DNA of 64,000 nt from Mesorhabditis belari. Taxonomy: Eukaryota; Nematoda; Chromadorea; Rhabditida; Rhabditidae. The position numbers and the translations under genes are program-made. Shown one piece after another: positions 48,053 to 60,500 of this stretch (position 1 is its first letter; every line of letters begins with the position of its first letter). The notes under the pieces are model-generated. The model did not search any database. It was not told the DNA's origin and saw only the letters and a program-made list of their open reading frames with translations. The stretch lies in contig CAUEEP010000740.1 of assembly GCA_958450365.1 (NCBI GenBank), positions 3,571,001 through 3,635,000 of the forward strand, written 5' to 3'.

Positions 48053-51000
48053 TCAAGCTGTTTGTATTGTGCTATTGTACAGCTCGTGGAGAACCTGAAA
48101 TCAGATTTTTTATTTCTTTGAGGTTAGTACTGGAACTTACGTGATCAAATTTTGTGGATCGTTGCAACGGGAACGTGTTTCGCCGACAAAGATCATGATC
48201 TCGACGATCACCCCAACCACCATTCGCCTTTGATGGCTTCAACATTCGACGAGACACCTGCAAGCTTTTTGGATGACAATTGGAACAGTTTCTTTACTCA
48301 ATACAAAACCAGTCTTGCTTGGCTTTGCGGCTTTGTACGTATCCCAGAAATTTACTTTGTCAGGTCGTAGTCATAGACAAGATTGTATTCCCTACAAACA
48401 CAAACTTGACTCGCTTCGAAAAAAACAATATACAATATGTCTACAAACAATGTGTCTTTTAAAACGTGCCAGTTTAGAAAACTATCGTAATTTGTCTCTA
48501 TTTCTTATGCAATCTATCTACTTTCAGTCTGTTTATGTGAGGGTTTATGAAGGACCAGCCGAAAAACCCACCGAGGCAAAAAAGGAGCGTGGCTTAACAG
48601 TTGTTTAACTTTTTAAAACAAAGTACACGAGTAAATTCTTTCATTTTTTGGGGGCAGCGTCAGCAGAACTTTATCTATCTAACAAAAAAAGCGCACTCTA
48701 AAATTCGATCTTGGTGCTGAGAAAAGTGCGTGTGACGGATAGACCAACAGATAGACAGACAGACAAAGATACAAAAGTCGATTGAGAGGAAAAAGCTCAA
48801 TCCGTTGAATCAATTGTCAATTTAGTGACTTACATCGTTCACTCGCATAGTCGATGGAAAGAAGTCTTTCGAGTGCTTCGCCACATAATCATCGGCTATT
48901 TGAGCTCCATTCTTCGAGTTACATCTACCAAAATATTTTGCTTGAAATCAATTCCTTCTACTCACCTATGCGTATGCACTCCACAATCACCAATATGCAA
49001 AACCCTTGGCGCTTTTGTGTAGAGAACTCTCCACCGTGTCGGTAAACACTGAACACTTATTTGCAGCATCGACCAATCCCAATTGTAATCATCCCACGTA
49101 CAAAATATCTAAACGATATTTTTTCTCTTGTATTTTTTTTGAGACTCACTTCACTACAATTTTTCATAACATCCCATAGTTTCTTCTGAATTGTCATCCC
49201 CATATTGTATTTGCTTGAATACCAAGGAGCAACACCTGCAAGTAATTACGGCTATGATTACCTTTGTTCTTAACTGATTTAAATGATTTTGATGTGATTC
49301 AATGGGAAAGTTCTCTCCCGCATCAAATGATACAAAAATTATTCAGATTTCACAAATCTACGAAAAGTTAATAGACATTTTCGGAAGCCAGTACATTGAT
49401 TCTTCTACTAACCAAGAAGATCCGGTTGCAGAATTGTACTTTTGTAGTTTTTCACATAAATTCCGAGGCAAAGAATATCACATTGTGGACACAAGCTGAA
49501 TATTGAATATTTTACATTGATTTTCCTATATTACTTTTCTTTTTGACCGGACATATACTCAAGAACGTGAAGAAAATCGGGAGTAACCTTAAAAAAAGTA
49601 TAAATTAAATATAAAACTATAAAAACTATAAAAACTATAAATTTAAAAATGATAAACAAACATAGTGATCCTCTTCCAATAGGACAACCCATTTATCTGT
49701 GAGTTTATGAGGTACAACGACACGATCGAAAACGTAATTCATCTGAAATTTGTGATAATATTTAGAAACTTTTTATTTTATTTCACCTTCCACCACCAAT
49801 GGTGCTTTATTTGAGTCAATTTTGCCACTCGATAATTCCCGTATTTGTCTGGAGTCTCCCAATTTCGACAACCCTTCTCCCGAGCACTAAATATACCATT
49901 TTTCTGATAATATTTAATAAGATCATTGTGGAATTTTATTTATTAATATTGATGTACTTTAATATTTATTAATATTTTACCGCTCTGATCTATGAACCGC
50001 TCTTATCTATGGAATTTTAGGGTAGATAAAAGTTAGCTCAAGACTGCTTTCGAACTATCGTAGTCTTTATTTTTAGCCAACTTTTCTCTGACTCTTTCTC
50101 TGATTCTTTCTCTAACTCTGTGAGAGTTGAAAAGGTACAAAAATCGATCAATTATATAAAAATAGGGACAATATGACGTAGTTTTGGGGGTGGGACAAAT
50201 GCGACCTTTTTTTTGCGCACCTGGACATTTGCGCACCTTTTTTTTGCTGGAAAAGGCCTTAGGCAAGGCCGTAGAGCTTCGAAAATATTTCCAAAATCTT
50301 CCATATAAGGGAATCGTATGCGTAGATTCCGAATTTCGACAAATCAGACCTCGCTGACACGTCAAATTTGGGCTAAAGGGCAAAAAATTCGGAAAAGCGG
50401 TAAGTTGCGTAGTTTTTGCCTTTTAGTCCAAATTTGACGTGTCAGCGAAATCTGATTTGTCGAAATTCGGAATCTACGCATACGATTCCCTTCTATGAAA
50501 ACTTTTTTGAAGCTCTACGACCTTTCCTAAGGCCTTTTCTAGCAAAAAAAAAGGTGCGCAAATGTCCAGGTGCGCAAAAAAAAGGTCGCATTTGTCCCAC
50601 TCCCCGTAGTTTTTGAAAATTTACGCGTTTTAGATAACACTCACCCGTCTTTTTTAATTTTTTCTGGGCAATCGGCTGGATGTTGTCCTGGGAATACATG
50701 TGGAAATAGTTGAGTGTTGTAGGGATAAAAGATTTGAAGTACCTGAAACTAATTTCTTTTAAATTTTTTAGTTATTAACTTACTCTAGCGAAATCTATAC
50801 TCTTAATTGCTTCATTGATCTCGGGAACAGCCAAATCATGCGAGAAAATGATCAATGTTTTCTCGATACCCGTCGCTTTTCGTAAAGTATCAATGAGGAT
50901 TTTCAAGTAAGCAAGTCGATTATGAACCTGAATCGAATATGATTTTGAGTTTTCACACTTCATACTTGAATCACGATGATTGATTGAACGGCTTCTAAAG

Positions 51001-51810
51001 GACCAAATTTGTCGTTCAATATGGGAAAGTTCTCATTGAGGAAATCAACGGAATTCACGATTTCTCTGCCCGAAATATTCGCCTTTGAGGCAATATCTAA
51101 ATGATTGAAAGATTATATTATCATAACTAGCATATTGTAGTACATGTATTGTCTTTCCATCAGCTTTCAAGAACTGCCGTAAACATATCAAGCCAAAAGC
51201 CAGGCCAGGCCAGCCTTGGTCTGGCTTTGCTGCCTGGCTTTGCTGCCTGGCTCCGTCAGAAATCAAGGCTTACAAGTCCTAGGCCTGGACAAGATTATGG
51301 TAGTTATTGAAGCAGACAAATTGAAAATTCTTTCAATTTTAGAAAACAAATTTGAAAGAAACACACTCTAATCTGAACTACCGTGTAATTTCCATGCTGA
51401 AAGACTTTCAACGCCATTCGTTTCTTGAAAGGAAATCCTCGAATTCAGATCATTGTCGATTTGATCCTAAATGCTTTTGTCTCTAATAACAAATATTCAG
51501 CTCACCTTCACCGAATTGTTCTTAAAATTCTTTATCGCTTTCACTGGTTCTTGAGCTATTCTAAAGTTAGCTTTGTATAAGCCATTTTTGCTCTAATACC
51601 GAAATAAAGTTGGATCAACTTGTGGCTGTGACCATTTCGTGGCACTATCAACATCGGTGCTTGGCTTCTTTAAGAAAATATAGAATATCCCCAACTAAAA
51701 AGCAATTGATTTGATCTTTTTGATTGATCTTTTTTCTTTCTTTTTAAACTCACAAATGAAGCGGCTATGACGAGGTTGAGGAGTCGAGCCACTCTTCGTT
51801 TATGCAGCAT
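48053..51810 (-). CDS. gly-20: Alpha-1,6-mannosyl-glycoprotein 2-beta-N-acetylglucosaminyltransferase (GnT-II/MGAT2)
   Basis: Golgi type II enzyme that adds the second antenna GlcNAc to N-glycans. The start at 51810 gives a short basic tail (MLHKRRVAR) and a signal anchor across exons 1-2 (LLNLVIAASF + LGIFYIFL). The catalytic part has QVHNRLAYLKILIDTLRKA, FYPYNTQLFPHVFPGQHP and DCPEKIKK. These are followed by KLTQIKHHWWWK, the metal-site LLEEDHYVTPDF, CPQCDILCLG, and WDDYNWDWSMLQISVQCLP with HIGDCGVHTHR. The C-terminal hallmark is NGGWGDRRDHDLC. The last exon reads VLHELYNSTIQTA and then TGA. Motif order and conserved cysteines match MGAT2 rather than MGAT1. One intron has been expanded by a family A MITE. 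Confidence 0.93.
50186..50605. mobile_element. Palindromic MITE, family A copy 3, in an MGAT2 intron
   Basis: GGGGGTGGGACAAATGCGACC at the left, inverted at the right, with a perfect 8-bp duplication GTAGTTTT at 50178-50185 and 50606-50613. Arms closely match copies 1 and 4. It lies between the exon with FPGQHPADC and the exon with WETPDKYGNYR. Confidence 0.93.
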
Positions 51811-52669
51811 ATCATGCTATCTATTTCAGCATTGGATTTGCGAGTGAACCTTCAGAGAAAAAATCTAAACCGGTTATTATATAACATTAATAGAAAATTA
51901 ATAGAGCAATTGCTTAAAAGAAGAAAGATTCTTAAGAAGATCTAAGCTATATTATAACCAATTCTAAAACAAATAAACTCTAATGAACATTTGAATAGAT
52001 AGATAAGAATCTTGGGATGTTTAAAGGAAGTAATCGAGGTCAGTGTTGATGGGAGTGAAACGGAACAAAACAAAGAGAAGAGAAAAGGGAACAAGAGAGA
52101 CAATTGTGTGCCGTCAAATGTTAGAACAAGCCTCCCGCTTATCGACCCGAATCAAAGAAAAAAAAAAGTAAAGGAAAAAAAGGAAAAGCTATTGAATGGT
52201 TTAATAAAATTGAAAGTTTGAAGCAATTTGTGAATGAAAATAATGGAAGAAGCTTTGAAATGTTGGAGTCAGTTTGTTTATTCATTGGAAACCGGATACA
52301 GAAACAGAATGGAGTGAAAAAGAGGGGAAAGAAGGGAAAAGAAGAGGATGGCAGTTTGATCCTCTTCTTTCACTCCATCAACATCTATCTTTGATAAAGG
52401 CAATTTACGAGAAATGCATATGCAAATGATTGCCACTAGTTTATAATCTTGGGACACCACTTTATCCAGACATTTCTTTACTAACATTACTAACATTACT
52501 AAAAAAAGAAAATTTGCGATTTTCTAGCATTAGTCTGGCCAAAAATTGGTCAAGAAAATCTTTTTGAATTTCAATTTGCATCATTAGATATAGAATTTCT
52601 TTTAGCTGATCGTGAGATTCGTTTTAGCGCAAAAATCTCCATTTTTTAATAAATATCTGATATCTATAA
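51811..52669. other. MGAT2 upstream region
   Basis: AT-rich sequence with no supported gene. A polypurine tract (AAAGAAAAAAAAAAGTAAAG) near 52155 keeps a short frame open at 52012-52221, judged spurious. Confidence 0.45.
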
Positions 52670-53995
52670 AGTACTAGACCTATTTTAATATAATACTTTT
52701 TGTTTAGCAGGCTTTAAGCGGGGAAAAGGTTCATATTATTAGGATTGTTTTCGAAAATACAGCTAACTTTTTCGAGGCAATCCCAGAAAAACCTCTTAGT
52801 CATCAAATCTGAAATTATTAGGTTGATGCATAAGTCTTTTCGTTTTTTTCGTACTTCTGTTAAAAAGTAACAAATTCACCAATTAATCTATAGTTTGCTC
52901 TATAAAAAAAAGTGTTTTTTTGTTCAATTTGCATCTTTTTAAATGAATTTCGGTTCACTTTGAAGCAAATTCGAGAGTGAAAAACGCCTTTTTCGTAAAA
53001 ATCTATAAAAAACTCTACGGAAAAATTGGCTGAATGAATTTCTCTGAAATTTTGGCGAAATATCAAACTTTTTTTTCTCTATCTTTTATCTATTGACACG
53101 AAGATAGGTTTTCTTTAGCTAAGGTGTCTAAACCGCATCATCGAGTTAGCCCTTTTTGACTACCCGACTTCATACTCTCAAGAAAATCCAGGCATAAAAT
53201 ATTTTTAAACCCGTTTTAATGTTATTTTGCAGAAAAATAATTGGTTTTTCTAATGAAATCAACCGTAGTTTAATTGGTGCATTTGTTGGCTTGAAACGGC
53301 AGACGAAAAGGAACAAAAACACTTATGCATCAACCTATTAGATTTGGCATTTGAATTTGTCTCAAATAATTATTGAAACGTATCTCAATCTCAAACGTAT
53401 CTCAACGTATTGAAACGTATCTCAATCTCAAATAATTATTGAAACGTACGAAACTCATCCAATCATTTGCTTTTAAAACATTCAAATTTATATGGAGAAA
53501 GCTGTCATTTTGCTGAAATAGCTTTTTTCAAAAACTTTCCTTCAATACTTTCCTTCTAAAACATAGCTAACTTTTTCGGGGTAATGAGAGAAAAACCTTT
53601 CAGTTAACAAATCTGAAATTAGATTGGGGAAAGTATTTTTGAAAAAAGCTATTTCAGCGAAATGACAGTTTTCTCCATATAAATTTGAATGTTTTTAAAT
53701 GTAATGATTGGATGAGTTTCAACAATTATATGCACGTTTCAACAATTATTTGAGTTTAACAAGAGTACACAAAAACAAAGTTTACAAAGAGTGCACAGAA
53801 ACAAAACACTAACCAAAATAAGCAATTCAAATTCAAATGCCCAATCGAATTTCAGATTTGATGACTAAGAGGTTTTTCTGGCATTACCCCGAAAAAGTTA
53901 GCTATATTTTAGAAAACAATTCTAATAATATGAACCTTTTCCCCGCTTCAAGCCTGCTAAACAAAAAGTATTATATTAAAATAGGTCTAGTACTT
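52670..53995. mobile_element. Large foldback element interrupted by a mariner-like MITE
   Basis: Left arm GTACTAGACCTATTTTAATA...AAACAATCC-type sequence through CTCTTAGTCATCAAATCTG is matched inverted on the right from CAGATTTGATGACTAAGAG (about 53852) to AATAGGTCTAGTAC (53994). A smaller palindrome (53435-53730; ATTCAAATTTATATGGAGAAA and inverse) occupies the middle. The left arm is split at 52818 by another element. At the right edge TAGTACTTAGGTC is repeated three times. Confidence 0.82.
52819..53338. mobile_element. Mariner-like MITE nested in the foldback arm
   Basis: About 520 bp with inverted ends TTAGGTTGATGCATAAGT and ACTTATGCATCAACCTA next to TA dinucleotides. The interrupted arm resumes on the far side (GATTTGGCATTTGAATTTG), which proves insertion into a pre-existing repeat. 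No transposase. Confidence 0.85.
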
Positions 53996-54842
53996 AGGTC
54001 TAGTACTTAGGTCTAGTACTAACAATATTTGAGTTTAAACTCGTTTACAAAGAGTACACAAAAACAAAACACTAACAAAACACCAAAATAAGCGATTCAA
54101 ATTCAAATGTAAACTTTAACGCGAAATAAACAACTAGATATGAGTAATGTTTTAAAAATAAATACCATTTGATACATGAAAAACACAATTTGTGCGTTGA
54201 AGTGATCAACGAAAGGCCAAGCTCGGAAATCTCCCCTTTCCCCTCCTCGTCACTCACTCAAATCGTTCAAAATGAGGCGATCGATCGTAAATAAACATTA
54301 GAGTTATTTTTCTTTTACTCAAATACATGTTAAGTAGTGAATTTCAATGACATTTAAGGGAAAAGCAAATATGTACACAGGATTCGAATGAGTGTTTGAT
54401 CGAAGAGAATGAGTGTTTGATAAAAAGGAAAGATATTGACACAAACGGAAAGAAATGGCATCAATATTGTAGGGAGGTGGGAAGAGAAGAGAAAAATAGA
54501 AATGATGAAAAAGACAAAAGAACACTTTGTCTTTCATTTTTTTTGTCTTTTCTTTGCCATTTCTTTAGGGAAAAAGTGGCTCACCTTGAAAAGGGTTTTC
54601 GAATGTAAATGCGCCATTATGCTATGATGCCATTATGCCATTATGCTATGATCCCATTATGCCATTATGCCATTATGCTATGAACGTGGGCGAGAAAATG
54701 AAACTTTTATAACACCTATAACAGCTTGAACTTTGAACTTTGCAAATAATGGAAAAGATGGATGGAAAAGATGCAATTTAGAAAACAAAAGCATTGCTTA
54801 GTACGGTATGTTTTTTTTAAAACTACCATAATCTTACCTCTA

Positions 54843-55102
54843 TTTTTTATCTATAAATACTCTAATAGAACGCCCACCTCTCGTATAGTTCTCTGTCTAA
54901 CTTCTTTTTAGAAAAACATTTCTTCTCAGCTTCAATATTTTCCCAATTACTTTTTGGAACTAAAAATACTAGATTTCAAGGGCTATCATTTGACACCCAA
55001 GCGCACACTGTAGCACAAAGCAGCGCGGAGGATGGGACGTTCAAAGTTAGGCTATGCGACCGTACGCCTGTCATTATGGGGATGGCGTTCTATTAAAGTA
55101 GC
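54843..55102. mobile_element. Diverged MITE family B copy
   Basis: Weaker match to family B: TATAAATACTCTAATAGAACGCCCACC at the left (in pieces), GGGCTATCATTTGACACCC and AAGCGCACACTGTAGCACAAA inside, CTGTCATTATGGGGATGGCGTTC at the right. It is clearly older than the other copies. Confidence 0.6.
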
Positions 55103-55160
55103 AGTCCGAAAAAACGCCTAACGGCGGGTTTTGGCTGAATATTTTAAGCTTGTCCTCTGC

Positions 55161-55222
55161 GTCGCCATGGCGCAGTCAGGAGCCCGATTCTCTACCAGCC
55201 ACACGAGCCGAGTTCGACCCTC
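55161..55222 (+). pseudogene. tRNA-like (SINE-type) sequence
   Basis: GCCATGGCGCAGTCAGGAG contains a good A box (TGGCGCAGTCAGG) and GAGTTCGACCCTC a B box. There is no cloverleaf with a convincing anticodon arm. It is followed by a T-rich tail (TTTTTAAATTTTTATTTT), as in SINEs. Confidence 0.5.
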
Positions 55223-55317
55223 CGAATTCCCACTTAGTTTTGAGTTTTTAAATTTTTATTTTAAATGACACAACTACAATATATTCTAAGGTATGTATTG
55301 GTCTACAAGTAAGCATG

Positions 55318-55822
55318 TATATGTCGTAGCCGATTATGAATGAGCGGGTCCGGACGCGTCCAACCATCAAGTATTTGGTATCATTCAACGCAGAATCATT
55401 AATAATTATGTTAAATTTTTAAAATTAGAAAAATTTGATAAAAAGAAAAAAATTATGGGGCCTCAAAGTTTCCTCTTGAACAAACAGTTTTTTTTGCTCT
55501 AATTTTTTTTCTTTTTATCAAATCTTTCTAATTTTAAAAATTTAACATAATTATTAATGATTCTGCGTTAAATGATATCAAATACTTGATGGTTGGACGC
55601 TCCTAGACCCACTCATTCATAATCGGCTACGGGGGTCCCGCCGATTTTGAATGAAACGTTGTAGCGCCAGTAATTTTTAACCTAAACTCACAAATTTGGT
55701 ACCAATCGACGCAGAATTTAATTCGCTACATGATGATATAATATTGTCCTCATACATTAAAGGGTTGCTCTACTAGAAAGATTTACCAAAAAAATTTCAT
55801 TCATAATCGGCTACGACATATA
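55318..55822. mobile_element. Inverted-repeat element with TATATGTCGTAGCCGATTATGAATGA-type ends
   Basis: A 505-bp element whose 26-bp ends are perfect inverted repeats (start TATATGTCGTAGCCGATTA; end TAATCGGCTACGACATATA). The left 300 bp is itself a palindrome (ATTAATAATTATGTTAAATT and inverse around 55480). A related end fragment occurs near 2766. No coding capacity. Confidence 0.85.
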
Positions 55823-56932
55823 GATCCGACAAGACCCGAGAATCATCCAAAAATTTGCATTGAACCCAAGCTAAAGAAGCTAAAGAAGCCAAAGTTACAG
55901 TTAAATCAAAAATTAAACGCAAATTATGTACTCAAATTGAAGTTTTCCCAAAGGGAGATGTCCGTTAAATACAAATGAATTGAAAACAACAAAAAAACAA
56001 AACGAAACTTTGTGTGTGAAAAATTCATTGTAATCTTCAAGCGTTCAACTTTCTAAAATATATTATGAGTGAAATGAAGAGCCTCTCATTTCCCCACCCT
56101 TTTCCCTCGAAAGACTTTGGCCATCTCTGTATGAGAGTATCTCCTGAGCTCTCTTCCTCCTTTCCTACTTTCCCCCGGCTTCTCCCTTTTCCTAAAAAGT
56201 AATTAGGACAAGCAATTTGTGAGGTCTCTATGAGAAGCAGAAAACTCAGCAAAACATTCATATGAGCAACTTTACAATGGTAATCTGTCAACAAATTCGA
56301 AGTTTTTCAATGTTCTCTCCGAATTCTCGAAGCACTTTATCAAATCATAGATTGAAAAAAAGGAGAAAATTAAAAATATTGAGGTGAAAATGGGGAAATT
56401 TCGGTCGCCTGGAGACGTGTTCGATTGCTCACACAAGGTCTTTTTTAGCGTTTTTTTTTCCGGAAGAAAAAGAGGGTTTCCTGGTTTCTTTTTTGAAAAG
56501 AAAAAACGACTAGAATAAAGGTTTCAAGTGAGAAATTTGATCATTCAGAAAAGATGAAAATATAAAATTTAGAATTGAAGATGCAAAAGGTGAAAAACCT
56601 TAGTCAATACAATAATGATTGGATGATGATTCATTGTGCCATTTGGAAAGATCGAGAAGGAATTCATTCGAGTTTCAGAAAGAGAAAGATTTGATCAAAA
56701 TCATAAACGAATCTTATCGAATCTGTCAAAAATGGTAAATGAGCTTTTGAAATTGACGAAAAAAGAAAACTATTTAAGAGAAATCTAGCAAAATCAGATA
56801 GATTAAATGAAAATATTGGATTGGTGAATGAAAAGCCTGCTATTGTGATATGAAGTTTGAGCACTTTCTTCGAAAAGAAGACCCATTTGGTGTCAAGGAA
56901 AAGTTGTAGAGAATCAAAGATCAAGCTTATAT

Positions 56933-57117
56933 CCTGCGTCACCCGTTTTAAAATTTCTTTTCTGCATAAAAGCTTTCAATCAAGTGCTATAGAGCTGGAA
57001 AATGACTCAAAAATACTGTTAGCTAATGCAGTATTTTTGAGTCATTTTCCAGCTCTATAGGACTTGATTGAAAGCTTTTATGCAGAAAAGAAATTTTAAA
57101 AAGGGCTGCTACGCAGG
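56933..57117. mobile_element. Near-perfect hairpin (small MITE-like palindrome)
   Basis: Arms of about 70 bp (AAATTTCTTTTCTGCATAAA ... AATGACTCAAAAATACTG and inverse) around a 12-bp loop near 57024. The outer parts are less well paired. Such arms would form a long dsRNA hairpin if transcribed. Confidence 0.8.
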
Positions 57118-57529
57118 AATACGCGATGATACTCTTTACCCGGTCTTCTATTCGAAGAAATACGGTAGATTAAATGAAAATATAATAGCTTAAAGTACAA
57201 AGTAACGGTAGCTTGCAAAAATTCTCATGTTTTAGACGTTGAATTGATTGGTGTATAAAATAAAATGAACTTACATTATGGCAAAACACGACTACTCGAT
57301 CAACAAAGTGCAAGTTCAAAAAAAAGTGTTTTCATTGCTTAATAATTGATTTTATTCAGTAATTTGTGTGCAGCTGTTCTATTTTCGGAGAGCATCTGTG
57401 GACACTCCCTTTTCGTTCTTTTTACGGGAAATGAGTAAGAAGTTTACACTAAATCGACCCCTTCCCCCTACCATTTTCTCTTTTCTTCTCAAATCTCTAA
57501 GGGTCATTTCACCAGATTTTGCCATTAAA

Positions 57530-60500
57530 ATGAAACTCCAATTATTATTTTTATTCCTTTTTATTCATTTTGTTGCAAGTACAAATGATGAACCGTGGAT
57601 TACCTATGAGCAATTGTACGAATCGGGAAGAATGGCCTATTCGAGAAAAGAATGGAGCGATTGTGTCGGATTTCTGAGAAGATCGGTTGAGGATTTCAAG
57701 TAGTTGTTAATTGTCTAAATTTGATTTAAAACTTCAATTCAGCTACTACAATGATGAGATCATGTGGTGTCGAGAAATGTGCGAGAAGAAATTCCCGTCA
57801 AATACAAATGCGATTGGGATGGCGTTCACGCATCTGACCGCACAACGAGCACTTTGTTTATTCAGGTAAAGGGAACTTATTTTCAATATTCTAATAGAAG
57901 AAGTCGGCTCTTCGATTTTTCAATGTTTCTCTGAAATTTTCAAGAGCTTAAAAATAGGTGTTTTTGTTGGATTTTCATCCGGTTTTTGACGCCATTAAGC
58001 TTTTTTTTAGTCTAAAACTATTATATAAACATTAAGCTATTATAGAAATATATATAAACGGGGGTGGGACAAATGTGACCTTTTTTTTTGCGCACCTGGA
58101 CATTTGCGCACCTTTTTTTGCTGGAAAAGGCCTTAGGAAAGGTCGTAGAGCTTCGAAAATATTTCCATATAAGGGAATCGTATGCCTAGATTCCGAATTT
58201 CGACAAATCAGACCTCGCTGACACGTTAAATTTGGGCTGAAAGGCAAAAACTGCAGAAAAGCGTTAAGTTGCGTAGTTTTTGCCTTTTAGCCCAAATTTG
58301 ACGTGTCAGCGAGGTCTGATTTGTCAAAATTCTGAATCTACGCATACGATTCCCTTAGATGAAAACGTTTTTGAAGCTCTACGACTTTTCCAGCAAAAAA
58401 AAGGGTGCGCAAATGTCCAGGTGCGCAAAAAAAAGGTCGCATTTGTCCCACTCCCATATAATGTTATATAAACTATTATATAACATTATCCTTTAGCCTT
58501 TGAAAGTATTTAAAAAGTTGAGAATTTTTCTAACCGAGAAGTTAACAAAACAAAACAAAATCCGAAAAAATGAAAAATTTCGTCTAAAGGGCTTTTCAAT
58601 TAGAATAAATACGGTAATTATAAATAAAGATTTGTTTTTTTTAAATTAGAGAACATAAATCAGATTTTATAATTCTGAAACCTGATAGGGTTTTCATAGC
58701 GCAAAACCCAAGTAATCTTTCCAAACAAACTTTTAAAAACGACTTCTTCCTAGAGTAATCCTGATTCGATTACTTTTTAAGCTCTCAAGCAATTCCATCA
58801 CTTAATAGTGGGAAATTTGCTAATCGATTGCTTATTGTTAATCGATTACGGTGAGAATATTGGTTTCTCTTGAAGTCGGCACCCAGATCCAGCAAAAACC
58901 CTCGATTCGATTAGACTAGTCAAAATATTTCCTTTTAAAAACGAAACTGGATGCGGATCAGGTTCAGCTCAATAGGATGGGTCATTACAGCTTTTCTGTT
59001 ATCAATTTCATTTGCAATTTCTAGATGTAAACGCGATCGTCTTACAGAAGAGCGCCCGTCCACAAAGCGACATCTTTTATGGTACGAAATGGAGGAAAGA
59101 GAGCCATATCGATATTTATCGATATGTTATTGGAATGTAAGTTGATATTCAAAAAAAATATTCAAATAATAATGTAAATTGACATTCAAAAAGGCAATTC
59201 ATTCTTCATTTAGCTGAAAGACCTCAAAAATGCCGTGAAAGCCGCGTACACGTATTTGGTGAGAAATCCGGAACATCAAGAAACCATTGAAAATTTACAG
59301 GTAATTGAAAAAAAAACGATTAATAAATAATGGAAATGAAAAATTTTTAGTTTTACATGAAACAAGAGGGATTTGAAGAAGAGATGCTCGATGATTTCCA
59401 GAGAAAAGAATATGAGGTAGTGCACATCCGTGCATTGTAGTGCACATTGTTTTCTATAGGATTTTTACGTTTGAATAACCATTTGAAGCAGAAAAATGTG
59501 CTGAATTCAATGGTGAAAGAGAATTATCAAAATCGGTCTTGTAGATTTTTTTAAAAATCGCATTTTATCAAAAAGAAATTGGTCATTTTACACAGAAACG
59601 GTCAAACTCTCCTGCATTGACCATTTGGCCCTCCACCACTCGATGATAACAAAAAACAAAACAAAAACACTATAATGTGCTTCTTTCAAATAAACCATTT
59701 TCTAAAAAGTGTCAAATTTTGAAAATTACCTTAATTCTGTCTCAAGTTTTGCCTGATTTTGTGAGGCTTCAAAAAGGATTCCAAAAGATAGGTTATATAA
59801 AAACTAGAGGCAAGATTACGGTATCCATCGCCAGGGTTAGGCCAGTAGGCAAGTCCTGCCTTGGCTTCTGGACTGGTTTAACCCTGGAGTAGCCATTGTG
59901 CAAGATCTAGGGCAAGATTACGGTAGCTTTCAATAGTTGCCATGTTTTGGAAAACCTAATAAATAGAAAATGTTCTAATGGTAATTTTCAGAAACAATTT
60001 AGAACCTATACATGAGCGGGGTGTCAGCCTATCATCAAAACGATTGGTGGAGTTGCATTGATCGATTGGAGAGATCATTCGAAAAGGTTAGTAAAAGAAA
60101 AAATTTCTTTTCGATCTATTTCTATTCGAAGAGGCATTCATTCTAATCCCTCTTTTTTAAAAAAAAACGCGCCTTTTCTTTTTTGGCATAATTCCCTATG
60201 AATTCCTTTCAGGTATTGCGAGAAGAGGAATTGTGTCGAATGGATTGTAAAGATAAAATTGATTGGAGTTCGGTCGAGGGGACACTCGAAATCGATATTA
60301 TTCAAACAAGTTTGCTAGAAAAACAGGGAAATTTCGTACTATTGAAAAATGAGTGATTTTTGTTATCAGCGCTCAAAAATAACAAAGAGAAAATTAAGCT
60401 GCTAGCACAAGAAAATTTGGAAAGAGAAATGCGTGACTTTTCCTACTTTACTTGGACTTTGCATGCAAGTTTTATTGTACTTGAACAACCTTTGTCTCAC

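Larger units (their letters stand above)
53996..57529. other. Repeat-rich spacer upstream of the leprecan-like gene
   Basis: No supported gene. It contains CCATTATG repeats (54613-54683), a worn family B MITE, a tRNA-like sequence, the 505-bp inverted-repeat element at 55318, and a 185-bp hairpin element at 56933. Open frames at 54072-54627 and 56037-57060 lack domains. The final stretch (57360-57529) is the probable leader of the next gene. Confidence 0.5.
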
